A stretch of DNA of 64,000 bases from Crotophaga sulcirostris (GCA_013397455.1 VYZB01000118.1:1376959-1440958); one strand, 5' to 3'. Shown: positions 1 through 13,797, counted from the stretch's first letter. Made by a program: numbers and translations. Notes: generated by a model from the letters alone, not told the origin.

Positions 1-2811
1 ATGTAATTTATTTATTTTTAAACACAGCTTGATCTCCTGTTCAAACTCTATCTGTACACCTCAGTGTCTGCATAGCTTGCAGAATTAAGCACATCATTCA
101 GCACAGAGATAATTAATTTTGGTTCTTTTAATATATATACCAGTACCAGAGGCCCAAACACCCCAAGGATCCTTCTGCAGCTTTCAGCACATCAGCACTT
201 TTACTTCAGCACAACTCACTGTCTTTCATGCCTCTTTGAAAAGATTTGGCTTGTGTTGAGGCTCTTTCTCCAAAAAGAAATAGACATTCGGGAAACAAAA
301 TCTTACACAACATGAAATCAACATCAGTGCTTCTCTTGTAATACTTTCTCTTATTGTTTTAAAATATATGATTTTCTGAAAGCCTGGAGGGCGGTGAATC
401 TGACTCCTGAGTTTCACATCACATATTGGCATTTCAAGTGCAACTGTCACAAAATAAGACTATGCTAAACAAGCATACTACATAGAGTGAGTCTTTTGAC
501 TGTGGGAGAAATTGTACTAAGTGATCATGAAATTATTAGCAGAATCATCCTAAGGGCTCTCAGGTCCCAAAGTCACGCAGTAATCCATTATCTCTTCCTA
601 TTTTTGGGGTACCTCCATCCTTGAAGGTATGAAACACCTATCTTCCAGCTCTCTACTGCACAGCTCTCATTTACTTTCTCTATATTGCTCACTCTCACAC
701 AGAGTTCCTATTCCTAATATTAATAAGATATTTAGACTGAAAGTTTATGGTAATCACACGGATGAAGACATAAATGGGTACATCAGAGTTTCATGCTACT
801 TGAACATTCTTGATCTGTGTTCTTATTCTAAATAGAGAACTCCAGGCTTAACACCGCTAGTTACCAGATATGTAAGTATGGCTTATTTGGGATCTCATAC
901 TATGCATGCATTTAGTTCTTAAGGAAAAGGTTAAACAGCCTCATTCATTCTGCAATTTGATGAAATATGGAGTTAAGAATTCGACTTAGTCTAAAATCAA
1001 CTACTTGAGAGTAAACAAAGTTCTTGCCTAAATATCACCAGAGTGTCTCCTAGGTCCTCAATGGACATTAGTTGTTTCCAAAAAGTTTCTAACAGAAATG
1101 ATCACTTTTTGATTGGCGAGATAGAAAGCATGCATGTGGCTAAGTAAGAAAAAAACAATAGCCACAGCCATTACAGTTTATTGGAGTAACATATTCACTT
1201 ATATATTTACTTATAGCCCACATGTATTTAGTAGATCTAAACTGACTGATCAGACAATATTTCCACCTACAAACCCACCAATTGTTTGATGACAAAGGAC
1301 TTTTTGTACCTGCATATACATGTAGCTCTGACACTGGAGACATATGTATGAAACACTAACCTCTATTTTTTAGTTATTATTTCACTATCATAACTTCAGC
1401 TATGAAATAAATTGTTCATGACTTAACCATGACGCAATTTGGATTTGTTAAAGTTGCATGACAGAAGTCAAAATGATAAAACCTAATGATTAATTTATTA
1501 GAAATAACAGAAAAAAGTGGCTGTTGATGGAAGAAATATATAATATATACACTTTATGGATCACAAGTATTATATAATTGTTTCCTTTCTACACCCCACC
1601 TGCTAGTAAGTCTTCCAAATCTCTGAAAAAGAGTTACTGTCTTCTAGTACAGTCTTACAAAAATTAGATGATCCAAGGTCAATTATGGGTGCTATTCAGT
1701 ATTGAGCCAAGTTCCAATTTATACTACAATATATCATAATTTTTCAGTGTCAGAAAAGTCAGCACTGTTATTGGATTAGCTGAATCCATTCCAATCTGAA
1801 AACAGCTCTGGTTTCAGTATTCTGACAAGACTGTCGTCTCACTGTACTCTAAGCAATACATGCATTGACCCCTGAAAGGACAGGCAGTTTAAGTTGTTTG
1901 TATCATTTAAGGGAAAACAGAACCAGACATGTAGCATATATATACAACTAAAATTACCAGAGTGTCTTGGCATGTCTGTAAACAAATACTGGACTTTCAG
2001 ACTGTAGATTTCAAAAATGTAAGTCTCTAAGCAGGAAAATACTTGTGATACATTATGCTGCAACACATCATTTAAGAAATCCATTTCAATGAATTCACAT
2101 ATACAGCTCTATTGAAATTCAGTTTTAGAACCATTCCCAGAGCACATGGCAAAAGAGATACACAGGTTTCAGATAGCTTTGTAAGATACAGCAGAGGACA
2201 CAAAGGTAGCTACCTTCAGAAGTGGATTATCCATCACCATACACCTGCCTTCCAAACTGGTTTGCTTACCTTTTGTGGCCTTTCCTCTTCTGGGATTGTG
2301 AAAGAAGGCCAACTTACCCAAAGTGACATTTGTATCTAAACAATAACCATTGAACTCAGCTTTTCCACCAGCAAGATCAAATCAAGTTTCTTTAATACAC
2401 TGATAAATAGCATGTGTTAACTAGCTGACATCAAACAGCAGCAGATTTGGCTGGTGTTAATCCATCGTTTGTCTGAAACTCAGGGGCCTGTTCTAAAGCA
2501 TCTCACATACAGCTTTAACCCACCACCGGAGCTCAGTTTCCAACTGTTTTGGTCTTCAATCAGAATAATGAGGGGGTAAAGGCTGACCTTTCTTCCTCTT
2601 AATCTGCAAGAAAATATAGTGGTGAGGCACTCTCTCAGACACGTGGCATTACACAACCCTTCCAAGTTACACATTAGAAGACCTAGTAAGTATTTGACTG
2701 CCCACAGCATTTCTCAAGTCTCTGATCCATGCATTCTTGAACAACTTCTGGAGTCCTGCCAGACTGATAGGTACAGCTAAAGGAGACCAAGATTGGTATG
2801 TTCTATAACAT

Positions 2812-2862
2812 CATACTATACACATACTATACACATACTATATACATACTATATACATACCA
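2812..2862. repeat. 11-bp tandem repeat, about 4.5 copies
   Basis: Units ATACTATACAC (two copies) and ATACTATATAC (two copies) follow one another with a partial unit at each end. The unit differs by a single base between the two halves. Confidence 0.9.
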
Positions 2863-3120
2863 CACTAGTATGTCTTCTTTATTAGGGATAGATGTAGAAT
2901 CTCAGCTGCAAACCAAGCATGACTAAATCACTGATGGAAATCTTAATTTTCAAAAAATGAGCCAGTGAGAATCCATAGTGAAAGAAAAAAAAAAAAGCCA
3001 GCAGAAGAGCAGTGTGAAAAATAGTTAACTTTGTTGGTGACAAGGTGGGTCCAAATAATAACTCTCATTTTTGTTGGCATCATTAGATTATATCATGCTG
3101 TGATTACATAGGGCTGCACT

Positions 3121-3152
3121 GCATATGTATGCATATGCATATACAAGCATAC
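3121..3152. repeat. GCATAT-rich palindromic tract
   Basis: TATGCATATGCATA at 3128-3141 is a perfect 14-bp palindrome inside a purine-pyrimidine alternating tract. It contains overlapping ATGCATAT sequences similar to POU/octamer sites, but such sites occur by chance in AT-rich DNA. Confidence 0.6.
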
Positions 3153-4072
3153 ACAAAGGTAAGCACACAAGAAGCTTCTAAGAATGAAAATTTTAAACCT
3201 AGTAAAGAACATGCTTTAGTTTACTCTTTTTAACTTGAAAGACTTCCAGCTACTACCCCAAACTTTATCAACAACAATGAGGAAAAGAATCCATCAATTA
3301 TTTTTTTCAGCAAGTTGAATATAGCAACACTAAAATAGACATAGTTTTTCCTAAAATACTGGAGGAATCATTAGTGGCTCTTATAACAGTGGCCTAACAT
3401 TTCAAGTCAACTACAGCCCCTTTTTCAAAACCAAAACTTACGTACTAATTTAAAAATTGAATACTTAACAGCACATGTGTGGTAGTTGCACAGAATGTAC
3501 TATCATGAATGCAATCAGAAAGAACATTCTGTAATTAATACAAGAAAATAGAGACAGAGACCATCCTCTTCCAAAAAGCAGTAATAATGGTAGCATACAC
3601 AGTGAAGTTTATGCCAATACCCTCCAGGTGAAAACCTTAAATTTGAAATTCAGTGTCAAAGTATGTATAGAAGTTATCTTTTTATCTGTTACACAATGGA
3701 TTTAAATTGCATTGTGATTTTTAATCAAAGCTACAGCAGCCTCTTTCTCTGTACCCCCATATATAAAAACAACCATCCTTTGTCTTTTATACACATTATG
3801 TTGCAAAATATTGCTTTGTATTGGTGTTGGGAGATTGGAAGGTGAAATGGAGGTCACCCAGTTCCCTGAGGTCAGCCAACACTAATAACACCAGCCTCTG
3901 GAGAATGCTGGCAGTGTCCCATTTCTCTCAAGGTCAAGCAACTACTGCAATCATTCAATGAGGGACTAATAAGACAATTCACATTCTTTTTTCTTTAGGG
4001 GTGAAAGACACATTCATGCTGTTTCGATGGTTTAAAATTCTAGTAAACAAATTTCTATTCATAGAAAGGGCC

Positions 4073-4468
4073 TGTCCTGGTTTCAGCTTGAATAGAGTTA
4101 ATTTTCTACCTAGTAGCAGGCATAGTGCTGTACTTTGGATTCAGTATGAGAATAATGTTGATAACATAGCCATATTTTAGTTGTTGTTAAGTAGTGCTTA
4201 CACTGAGTCAAGGGCTTTTCAGCTTCTCATACTGCCCTGCCAGTGAGGAGGCTGGGGGTGCGCAAGAAATTGGGAAGGGACCCAGCTGGGACAGATGACA
4301 CAAATTGACTAAAGGGATATCCCATACCATATGACATCATGCTGAGTACAAAACTGGAAGGAGTTGGCTGGGGTTTAGCAACTGCTGCTTGGGGACTGGC
4401 TGGGCATGAGTTTGTGGGCAGTAGGCAACTAAATTGTGCATCATTTGTTTTGAACAGCTTATTATTAC
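4073..4468 (+). mobile_element. ERVL-type avian LTR, 3'-truncated
   Basis: The element opens with TGTCCTGGTTTCAG. It then follows the order I recall for a common avian ERVL LTR: a TAGAGTTAATTTTC block, a GAATAATGTTGATAAC block, TAGTTGTTGTTAAGTAGTGC, a CTTTTCAGCTTCTCAT block, GAGGAGGCTGGGGGTGC, CCATACCATATGACATCATGC, then GGAGTTGGCTGGG and GCATCATTTGTTTTG. The usual TATA stretch is degraded to AGTACAAAACTGG. The match stops near 4468, before the T-rich, polyadenylation and terminal CA part of the LTR. No internal retroviral genes adjoin it, so it is a solo LTR or a fragment, apparently inactive. Assignment rests on remembered consensus blocks. Confidence 0.8.
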
Positions 4469-4800
4469 CCCCCCGGCCCTGTACGTCACACAGCCTCCCC
4501 ATCCACATCTCTCAGCGGATTCACTTAGGCCAGTCTCTTCCTTCTCAGAGCTTTTCCACCCTGTTTTCTGAAGTCCTAGTACAGCATCCAGATCTAAACT
4601 GTGAACTCCCTTACTCCTGCCAACCCACTTTCCCCTTCGGTCTGACCCAAATCTCATCCCATATTAGCCTCCCTACGCACACAATATCCAGATACAGACT
4701 TCATTTTCCAAACAGTCATGCACAGGCAATTAGACATAGAAAAGTGGGATGCATCCAAGAAGGAAAAGGAGGAATAGCAGCCTAAACTTTGGATTGCAGT
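4469..4800. other. Pyrimidine-rich block directly after the LTR, unidentified
   Basis: A stretch rich in C and T starts with a run of seven C and continues through CTCCCC and CCACCC-type motifs. It holds a plus-strand open frame that runs out of the LTR (4339-4785, 148 codons) with no recognisable domain. The open frame is probably a consequence of low A content on the stop-forming positions. It might be a diverged LTR end or internal sequence, or unrelated flank. Confidence 0.3.
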
Positions 4801-7800
4801 AAATCCAGCATCCATCTCTAAGGCACTGAGGATAACGTAAACCACTTCAGTAAAAAGGGGATCGATTAAAATTCAAGTCTCTGCACAAATGCAGTCTTTA
4901 TCAATCGTTTCAAAAAATGCCAAAAATCCCAAGGTATTATGATTATCACTAGACCTAGATGTTTAGGTAACTAAATTTAGATACATTTAAACAAACAAAG
5001 TTATCTTCCTGCCTGCATGAAAAAGTTACTGAAGTATTCTGTTAATGATATTTTATTTTGTTTTACAGTACAGTATCTTTAGTATGACCACTGCTAAATA
5101 CAAAGTTGGACAATTATTTAAAAAAAACAAAACCTAGAAATAAGAATATTGCCAAACTACTGATTATATTTTAGCTTATTATGTAGTATGGAATATATCA
5201 TATTTTTACAGAAAAAATCGTAAACCAAAAAGCCAGAATCCGCCAATGGACACTACAGGAATCCTGAACAGGCTTAGACTTGTATGTTGTATGAATGGCA
5301 ATAAAAGCACAGTTTTATTATGTGCTTTATGACATTGGTGTCACTTATCACCACGTCTTATAAGCAGCTGTATGTGAAAACAAGATGCTGGTATTACAGC
5401 ATGATGACTTTCAAATCTGGAGCAAAACTGCTTATTTGCTTTCTCGCTTACTAAGTATTTGGCTACTTACCTCACCAATTTACCTGAAGCCTACTGAGAG
5501 ACTTCCAGGCATCTCTATCAGAAGAAAGTGACTTTACATTTCTGCTCTGAAGAAATATAACGCATGATGGCATTAATTACTCTAGTCAAGATATGACTAT
5601 TTGCTCTGTGAGAGTGCAACCTTTCAGAGAAGAGTTTGTCTTCATCTCTCTTTCTTTTTTTCTGTACTACAACAGATAGCAATTCACAGGTTTTGCCATT
5701 TATTTTTTTTTAGTGCAATGCACTTATTTAAAGAGCAGCAAAGAAAGTATGTCAAAGATCTGAAGGTAAAGCATTTTTTCTCTTGTGTTTCAGGTATCTC
5801 ATTTGCAATTGTCTATAAGGTTAGGCATACAAACTGTAGTTCACGTGGTTTTGAAGATAAAATTGTTAACAGAAAAGAGAAAACAAAAGGCAAATTCTGT
5901 TTTTTAAAAGAAATTCTAAAATGATCAAACAATGCTAAATGTAAATTTTACGTAAAAATAAAAATGTGGGAACTAAGAATCTTCTGTTCCATATAAATGA
6001 CTTTCCAAAAGAAAATGTTACTATTAGCACTCTTCTATATTATCTCCACAAAAGCAGAAAGCACAAATCCTCTCTGGGAAGATGTATGTCACAAGAGGAC
6101 AACACATTATCTACAGCTGTATTTCCTATTAGATGTTCACTCAACATGTTAAAAAAATGGCTTTTCAACGGTGCACATCCACATTATGATATCTAATTCC
6201 GACCCTCCCATGACAGTTCTCTCTGGGCCTAGTTAATGGGCCAGATACTCTGCTACTCTAAATCTGGGACATCAGAACTGACTTTCATGGAAGTTAAGGA
6301 GATAAACACCATCAGCATGTGACCTGCATTTATGCTGAATTTAAAATTCAGATTGTTGTTTGTCTGTCTATTTCAAGTTGGATCAAGAGGGAAAAAAAGA
6401 GTAGTAGGTTTAGTATTTGGTATTTGGGGTTTGGAAATTGGGGAAATTGGGGTTGGGAAGTGGTTACATATGAGGAACAAATAATTACTCATTACTTGGA
6501 AATAATTAAAAGAACAGTCAGAAACAAGGCATGACTTCTATAATAGAAACTATATCTAATCACATAAAGCCTTATCCTTTAGAATAATCCATCTTCTAAA
6601 GTACTAACTGAAATACTCAAATGACATGCTTCCTACTTAAGAAAGATGAGGAAATAACTCATCAACATACTCAGCTATTAGAACTGGTGACTATAACTAC
6701 AGAAAACAATACAATACAATTAAAATATTGGTGCTCTAGTAAGTCATAACGCTAGCTAAGAACTTGCTTTTCATTTCACTGTCACGAGCAGTTTACCATA
6801 CTTAAAAATTCTAAGACATCAAGCAAAATGAAAGGTCAGCAAAGCAAAACAGGTGAACATTTGTCACTACCAGAAAGTTACTGTGGGAAAAACAGTACTT
6901 GACAAACATTGATTTAATCATTTTCAATATGCCAAAGTCCTTATTTAAGTAGGAAGTTTAAGACATAGTTCCTGTATATGTCTGGCTAAAAATCATTCAT
7001 CATCTTCATTGGCAATTTGTTAATAAATTATAGAACATATTCTTCTACATATTGTTGAAATCTCGACAGGTAGGTGAACTGGACAAAATGAGAATTTACA
7101 TTACAACCCCAAATATTACAGAGAATCATTTCCACCAGATGCTTGAAAGCAAGTTTTTTCATGCTGGAAATATTCATATTTTACTGCTGCTTTTTTGATT
7201 AAGATTAACCATCCAGTTTTGAAAATCTACTACTGTTTTTCTGTACCTGGAACTTAAGTAACAGTTACAGTCACGATGAACATTTCACAGTGGCTGCTCA
7301 GTATAAGCCATCTCCGCTTATCAAAAACATGTATAGTTGTGAATCAAGCATCAAGCTGCAACTGTAAACATGCTAATCCAAAATTAAAGGTTCATTACTC
7401 ACATAATAGAAGACACGTTGAAGCATTCCATAATGACACAGAATTTCCCTCCTGACTACTTTTGATCTTCAATCTATTTTGGCCTGAGGTCAGCTGGCAA
7501 ACAGATACCATAGATTGATTTCTGTGTATGTATGATAATGATTCCCCTTCCCATCCTTTTGCTCCAAATGGTCTTAAAGTGGCATCGACTATGATGATAT
7601 TTCAGAAAATAGACTTCACAGAATTATCCCAGTGTAGGTTATAAATAAAATTTCGGGTTCAACAGAAAAGAATTCTTGATACCACAAGGGATTACTGAAA
7701 TTGATCCTGATACAATTTAAATATGCATAAATTAACTGGGTTCATCACCTTTCATTCACAGCATTCCCTTTTGTAAGCACTGATACAGTTTTAACAAATC

Positions 7801-9564
7801 CATATTTTTCTATAAAAATTGGATTCAATTTGCCTTTCAAAACAATCACAATTCATTTGAATGACATCAGGCTAGGAAAGTTGAGCCTTGAAAATGCTGG
7901 GCCCTTTTTTTTGTTATAATGTAATCGCATCAGGTAATATCTAACAGTCAGAATATTTATTCATGCAGCACAACAGATGCTTAAACAATCACTTACCCTC
8001 TGAAAATGTTTTTTTCCACTTGCAATGTTAACTCAAGAATCACGAATATAAAAATGACACTTATCTAGCAACTAGCACAACAGAAAGTCTATACGGGAGT
8101 GCATAAGCAGAGCTGGCTGGAGGAAAGTTTACTCTTTCCAACAGTCATGAGTTTCCTCTACAGATTCACTGGCAAGCACGTGGTCCATGCCCAGATACCA
8201 TAAATCTACATGGCCCAAATTACAATCCCTGTGTGAGGCCTCCCTCAAGCAAAGTGCTGCTACACTTCACTTCAAGTAGGGCAGGTGCTTGGCGGTTGGT
8301 GGGCAGACTGCTGGGCCCCTTTTCAGTATTGCTTTTGCAGCATTTGAAATAAAAAAAAAAAAAGGAATATCTGAGTGTTTGGAAGAATAAGCAGCAAAGC
8401 ACACATGTTCCTCTTAATACCAGTAGGTGATTTCTTCGTGTTACAGCAACCTGTTCTACTGGCTAGAGATTTATGATACCAGCAGGCAGATTGAAATTAG
8501 CCATCTAAACCTATAAAAGTCTTGTTTAAATGCCCAATTCCTGATTTTTTTCCAGAAGCTCCTTCTTCTGTACTATAACAAACAGAACAGAGTATCACTG
8601 AACTTAAATAGTTGTCATTTAAATCTTGGTTTCACCTTCAGACTTAATCAGCTATCTTTTCTCATTTTATATTGAAGGACACAATCTTCAGTATGCCTAT
8701 ATGTATCATATCATATTTATGTATTCTAATTTCCAGATTCCGTCAGCCCAGGCTTATTTACATATTTATTGGGAGAAAGGTTAACACAAATCATGCTGTT
8801 TGGATTCTAGTGCAACCTTTTTTGGTTGCAATATAAGTCAAATCACTAATAACCCCCTGGAATCTTGATTTTACTGCTCCAGTTTCATATGTTGAAATAA
8901 GTACAATGATAAAATTAAATGGAAATTTAAAAATTGACTTACTATTCTGACTTACAAATGCATTGAAAACCTTTGAATTCATTGTTATAAAGATTAGGCC
9001 AATAAGGGATTGTTATTATCATTGCTCAGAATCTGAGGAACTCCTTTCTTCTGTATATGGACCTCGCTCATCCATTTTCATGGACTTTATAAGAAAACAC
9101 AATTATACAGCTGTCACTCAATTTAAATGAAATTAATACATTACTGTCCACAAGAAAAGTGAATGCTCACCTAGGAAGCATTTCCTTTTGTAAAGAGACA
9201 ATATGAGATCTGCATGACATTCAAAAAGAAGATTGGAATGATAAGAGTAGGAACAAAGCACAAAAATATTAATCTGTCTTTCAAAGGAGGTATACAAGTG
9301 AAATATTACCCTAATATTCAAGCTCAGTTAAAGTGCTGAGTGCTGGACATAAAAGTTAAATACTGTAGAATTTTCTAAACATACTGAAGAATGTTCAGAA
9401 ATTACCAAAACAAGATTTTGACTATATAAAGAATATACCCCCAAATTGACACTTTCTGTATACAACACCATTAAAACACCCTCATTTAAATACATCATTA
9501 GCAGCAAAAGAAAGTTCAAAGTAAACATGGTTTGGATGTAAGCTGGTTAGTGAAGGAAGATATG
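4801..9564. other. Intronic DNA, no gene seen
   Basis: AT-rich non-coding DNA. The G-quadruplex motif at 6426 is the only structured element I can support. The open frames at 5601-5924 and 6319-6534 have low-complexity composition and no domain. Confidence 0.6.
6426..6457 (+). other. G-quadruplex motif (long first loop)
   Basis: Four G runs lie on the plus strand: GGGG 6426-6429, GGGG 6440-6443, GGGG 6449-6452 and GGG 6455-6457, with loops of 10, 5 and 2. For THSD7A this is the template strand. Folding is possible but the first loop is long. Confidence 0.5.
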
Positions 9565-10260
9565 GCAAAGCCGATACAGTTAAACAACTTTTTTTGCCTC
9601 ACTCTTCACAGACCACAACAGCAAAGTTTGGGAAGAAATGTGACAGTCAACAATGAAGAGTAAAAACTTAGAAACAACTTAAAGAAACTGGACAAATGAA
9701 AACCCATAGAAGTAAAGAGGATTTACCTGCAGGTGCTGAAAGTAGGCTGCTGTGCCTTCAGAGACACTGTCTATGACCTACAAATCTGGAGGAGAATGGT
9801 GAGAGAAATGCTAAAAATCAGGCAGACTCGGGGACCCACAGGCTGGGTAGGCCCCAGCACAGTCAGAGGCAAGGTCATGAAGTATATCTTCTGGGAAACT
9901 GCTTACAAACACATGAAGGATAATAAGTCAGTATCACGAACGTTCAAAATAGATCTACCAAGGGAAAATCATTTCTGCAACATGAGGAGAAAACAGTGCA
10001 ATAGAACGACTTCAAGAAGGTTTTTGATGCTGCCTCCCACAGTATTCTCACCAACAAGATGAGGACTGGGCTGCTAAATCATTTGAAAACTTTCTGAACT
10101 CCTGGGCTGAAAGACTGGTAAACAGTAGCCTGAATTGTAGCTCATGTTCAGTATCAAGCACAATACCCCAGGGATTGATGCTGGGGCTCCTACTATTCGT
10201 AATGCACTGTATTTTCAGATGTTCCTAAAGGAGGAAAGGTGCTCAACATACTGAATGACA
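9565..10260 (+). mobile_element. Ancient CR1 LINE fragment, ORF2 pre-RT and RT region (decayed)
   Basis: Broken translations follow CR1 ORF2 order. Near 9570-9625 a KADTVKQ then FF/ASLFT-like stretch matches the region before the reverse transcriptase. Near 9880-9935 MKYIFWETAYKHMKDNKSV resembles the segment ending HMK-x-K. At 9950-10000 comes TKGKS-like sequence (CTACCAAGGGAAAATCAT), then FKKVFDAASHSILTN-like sequence corresponding to the FSKAFDTVSH motif, and near 10170 CCCCAGGGATTGATGCTGGG corresponds to PQGSVLGP. Several frameshifts and stops show long inactivity. The FADD catalytic region is not found after it. Confidence 0.65.
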
Positions 10261-11555
10261 GTGTCAGCCCATGGGCACCTTCACACATTTTATGACTATT
10301 CACTGTGTTCTCAGGTGAATAACAATGCTCTGTACCTTCAGTGTTCTTTTTACTAAGAAGCAATTAACAAAAAATAAATACTCTTTGCATTCACGCATGG
10401 AGAATAGCTGTGGTAGTGTTTACCTCATTATCCTGTACTACAGAAATTACAAGATTAGATTCCCTAGCTAAAATCAACAACCCAGAACCTCTTTGTAATA
10501 TCTATTAACAGTTTCCAGCCAATAAGAACTGTTTCCCAGAACAGCCCCAGATTTACATATGTTTTTAGGTCAACTAAAAGTATATACGTTTCTAGCAAGT
10601 GAACTGTTTTATTAGAAAGACTGCTTCTTTTCCCATCTTATTTAAACTGATCTGTAATAAGTTAATTCCAAACAAGCAGCTAAAATCAAAATTCTAACAG
10701 AAAAAGCCTTCACTTGTGGTTTGTAAGCCACGTTTGAGTTCATATAAGAAAGGAGGAAAACAATCATAAGAATTCTACAAACTTTGGTGGCATGCTTTTG
10801 CAATCACAGATGAATAATCACACTGCAAAGATAAGAGACCTACTCAGACCTACTGAAGAAGGAACTAAAGTTCTGTAGTAAGTATGCTTATCCATTTTAC
10901 GTATTCTATACAGCAGGCATGGAAACCTTTGCAAGAAGTGGCAAGGAATCTCTCAGAAACTAGAGGAATCTATAGCCATCACAGAAATCCTCACTCCAGT
11001 CCTAAACACGCTATTTGTATGCTGTCAGGGCAGGACTGAAGTTCCCAAACAAGCAGTGTCAAATTAGCAAAAGCAATCCTTTCTTCAAGGACTAGCTCTT
11101 GTATGGTCCCATGGACCAAATTCCAGTTAGGAGACAAATCAAGCGCAATTCCAAAGACCACCATTCTGTTTAGTTTCACCCAAAGGAAACCAATTTGTGC
11201 ATGCTCATTTACAGTACGAAGACAAGCATGGTAAATGGAGATCAATGCATAATTCAGGGCAAAACCCCACACTCCTGCTTCAAATTAAAACATAAATGCA
11301 GATGTACCTCAGACATCTTCTAGTATTGTTCTTGGCTTACAGGTGTTGCTTTTAAGACAGAGGTCTCTCAAAACAACCACCTCAAAAGTAAAAGATTAGG
11401 AAAGATTTATCAGAAGACAAATGTAAGATCAAAAATGCTTATAACTGTTTCAGAAAAGTTTTTTTTTTGTTGTTTTTTTTTTAATTTAGGTATCTGTCTT
11501 CTCCACATTTCCCAGCCCTTGCTTGGACTTGTCATTGCAGATATGGGCCTTTTTC

Positions 11556-11870
11556 CAAAACAAAAATCAAAAAAACAAACGGAAACACAACAATAAAAAC
11601 CCCAAAACAATAACAAACAAACCTCCCCCCAAAAAACGCACCCAACCCACATTTGCTTTTCTTTTCTTTTTTTTTTCCCTAATGAATGACAAGGGCCAGT
11701 TCATGAATTTCCTTAATTACAAGTTCTGTTCAACAGCAACTAATTCTCTTCACCAACACTCTTTCCAAAACCAAATCAAACCAAAAAAAACTTAAATCTG
11801 TCAGCTGAAGACTCCCTTCAGTCTAGGCATATTTAAAAAAAAAAAAAAAACAAAAAGAAAAACACCAAGC
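11556..11870. repeat. A/C-rich low-complexity tracts with poly(A)
   Basis: Between 11556 and 11651 the plus strand is nearly all A and C (AAACAAAC, CCCCAAAA and CCCAACCC units). Further A-rich runs follow at 11784-11791 and 11832-11870. The strong A/C versus G/T strand bias and the absence of a stable unit suggest a degenerated microsatellite. The open frames through it are artefacts. Confidence 0.75.
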
Positions 11871-12850
11871 CACAACACTTCTGCTGTGTCATCTGCACTT
11901 GGAATGACTGCAAAGAGAGCTGAAGGTTGTTATTAGTAAGGATCGTTGCTGTTGTTTCAGTCAGTCATTTATCACCTTATCACCTCCACATCTAGAGTAG
12001 CAGGAGGTCAGGAAGTTCAGAAAGGAAACAATTCATTCAGGTGGCACTTTTCCTTTTGCAGCCAGCAGCTGAAAAAAATTAGTAATTTCTACTTCCTTAA
12101 TGAATATCTATAATAGCAGCATGATCACATTCATCCATGTTCTCAGTTATTATTCTCAATTATTTATTTGACTTTCTGGACAGACTTATTTCTCCAACTA
12201 TCTTTAGAAATACAAATCAAACTACCTTGCACAAATAAAGGCAATCGAGGACTTTTTTTTTCTTACCCGAATTACTGGACAGAATCAAATGAGTATTAAT
12301 AACAAGGGCCATAGAAAACAAACCCTACTGTAAAGAATTTTTTTAAATGTTATATTTAGGGTTTTTTTTTCAAATAAGATAAAAATGACAAAATACTTCA
12401 CAGAGGAAAAAAGTTCGCTTCATGGAAGAAAGTGAAAACCAGTATCCACTAGTAATAATGGATTTAATTCGCTTTCTAGAACTTTAGCTTATGTATTAGG
12501 AAAAGAAAACATTTTTAAACAAAAAAAAAAGTCATTTTAACAGTATGACAGTTAACATACTATCAGATTGCCCACAAATACAGTGAAACTTTAGACACTA
12601 CTTCAGTGAAGGTAATCTTGCCAAGGATGAACTAAATGTCCCTTCTAGTTTAATTTTCTACACTGCTGTGGCTTTGCTTCCTAGAACTGCATGTTCAGAC
12701 GTTAATAAAGGACACATGCAAATGTCAGAATCGCCATCACAATATATTTTAATGAGCTAGAAATTCAAACACTGAGCTTTGTGAAACAAAAAAAAAACAC
12801 ACCAGCTGAGCTTTCACTGTGGTCTGATAAGAAAGTCCCTATTCCTAAGA

Positions 12851-12883
12851 GTTGTCAAACCCTTCAAATTGTTGTCAAACCCT
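12851..12883. repeat. Short spaced duplication (13 bp, period 20)
   Basis: GTTGTCAAACCCT occurs at 12851-12863 and again at 12871-12883. This is a small local duplication in intronic DNA. Confidence 0.85.
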
Positions 12884-13239
12884 ACAATAACAGGTAGACC
12901 TATCTGTTCAACATAAGAGTGATGGCTGATAAAAGCCAAAATTCAGACTACCAAGATAAATTATGTGTTGTCACAGTACAGAAGGATACTGAAGGAAAAA
13001 CAAAGTGGAAGACAGAATTGACACCTACATACATCTCATTAAAAAGAAAAATTTGATTGAATGCTTGACTACAGAAAACAGATCTTTCAAACCACAAAGC
13101 TTGCAATCAAATTAATTGTATACAAAGGAAACAAATGAGGAAGATGCATGACCATACAGAAGAATTAAAACAATGACAGCTGATCAATTACAACAAAAAG
13201 CTAAAGCATATGTCAGGAAATCAAAAAGTATTAAGCACT

Positions 13240-13440
13240 ACTCTGTGTGTTATGTATAACATATTACTCACATTTCGTATTATACATTTTATGTAGTATT
13301 ATAACTGTGTTGCATATAAAGTATAATTACTGTATTCATAATAAATTATATAATAATATGTTAAGTGCTATATTATATTGATAATATATCACGTAATATA
13401 TTGTTATCTATATGCATACATATATATGTACACATACTGC
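13240..13440. repeat. Extremely AT-rich tract
   Basis: The tract is dominated by TATAAT, ATTATA and ATATAT words with hardly any G or C, ending in CATACATATATATG. Many short self-complementary words make it prone to cruciform formation or slippage. Confidence 0.8.
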
Positions 13441-13760
13441 TTTTAATGCATGTGAAGAAGTTCTCAGATTCAGCAGAAAAAATTTGGCTAGATACCTGAA
13501 AATTTTTTTGACCACCCACAGCCAGCAGAGAGAATCCTTTATTTTCAACTCACAAGGCCACAGTAGATAGAGCAAACCTAGGCTTAAGTTCCTGTCTTAT
13601 CTCAGATAAACTGTCTACTTTGAGGTCACATCTGTACTTCAAATGTTTATATTCTTAAACTTTGTTTGCATTCTGTCAGGTGAGACTGTACGCTCTTTAT
13701 GGTGAAGTAATTTTTTTAATTTATTAATGTATTGCCCAGTCTCTGATCTAAAGGTAGTCT

Positions 13761-13797
13761 TGCTATACTACTAAGAATGCTATACTACTAAGAATGC
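13761..13797. repeat. 17-bp perfect tandem duplication
   Basis: TGCTATACTACTAAGAA is present twice head to tail (13761-13777 and 13778-13794), followed by TGC. Perfect identity suggests recent slippage. Confidence 0.95.

Larger units (their letters stand above)
1..4072. other. Intronic DNA, no gene seen
   Basis: AT-rich sequence with only short chance open frames. Apart from the 11-bp tandem repeat and the GCATAT palindrome I see no repeat family, RNA gene or exon. The block 2110-2330 has more balanced composition but no identifiable content. Confidence 0.6.

Noticed and set aside
4339..4785. Plus-strand open frame of 148 codons
   Set aside because: It begins inside the LTR and runs into C/T-rich DNA. 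No domain is recognisable and LTRs of this type do not encode such a protein.
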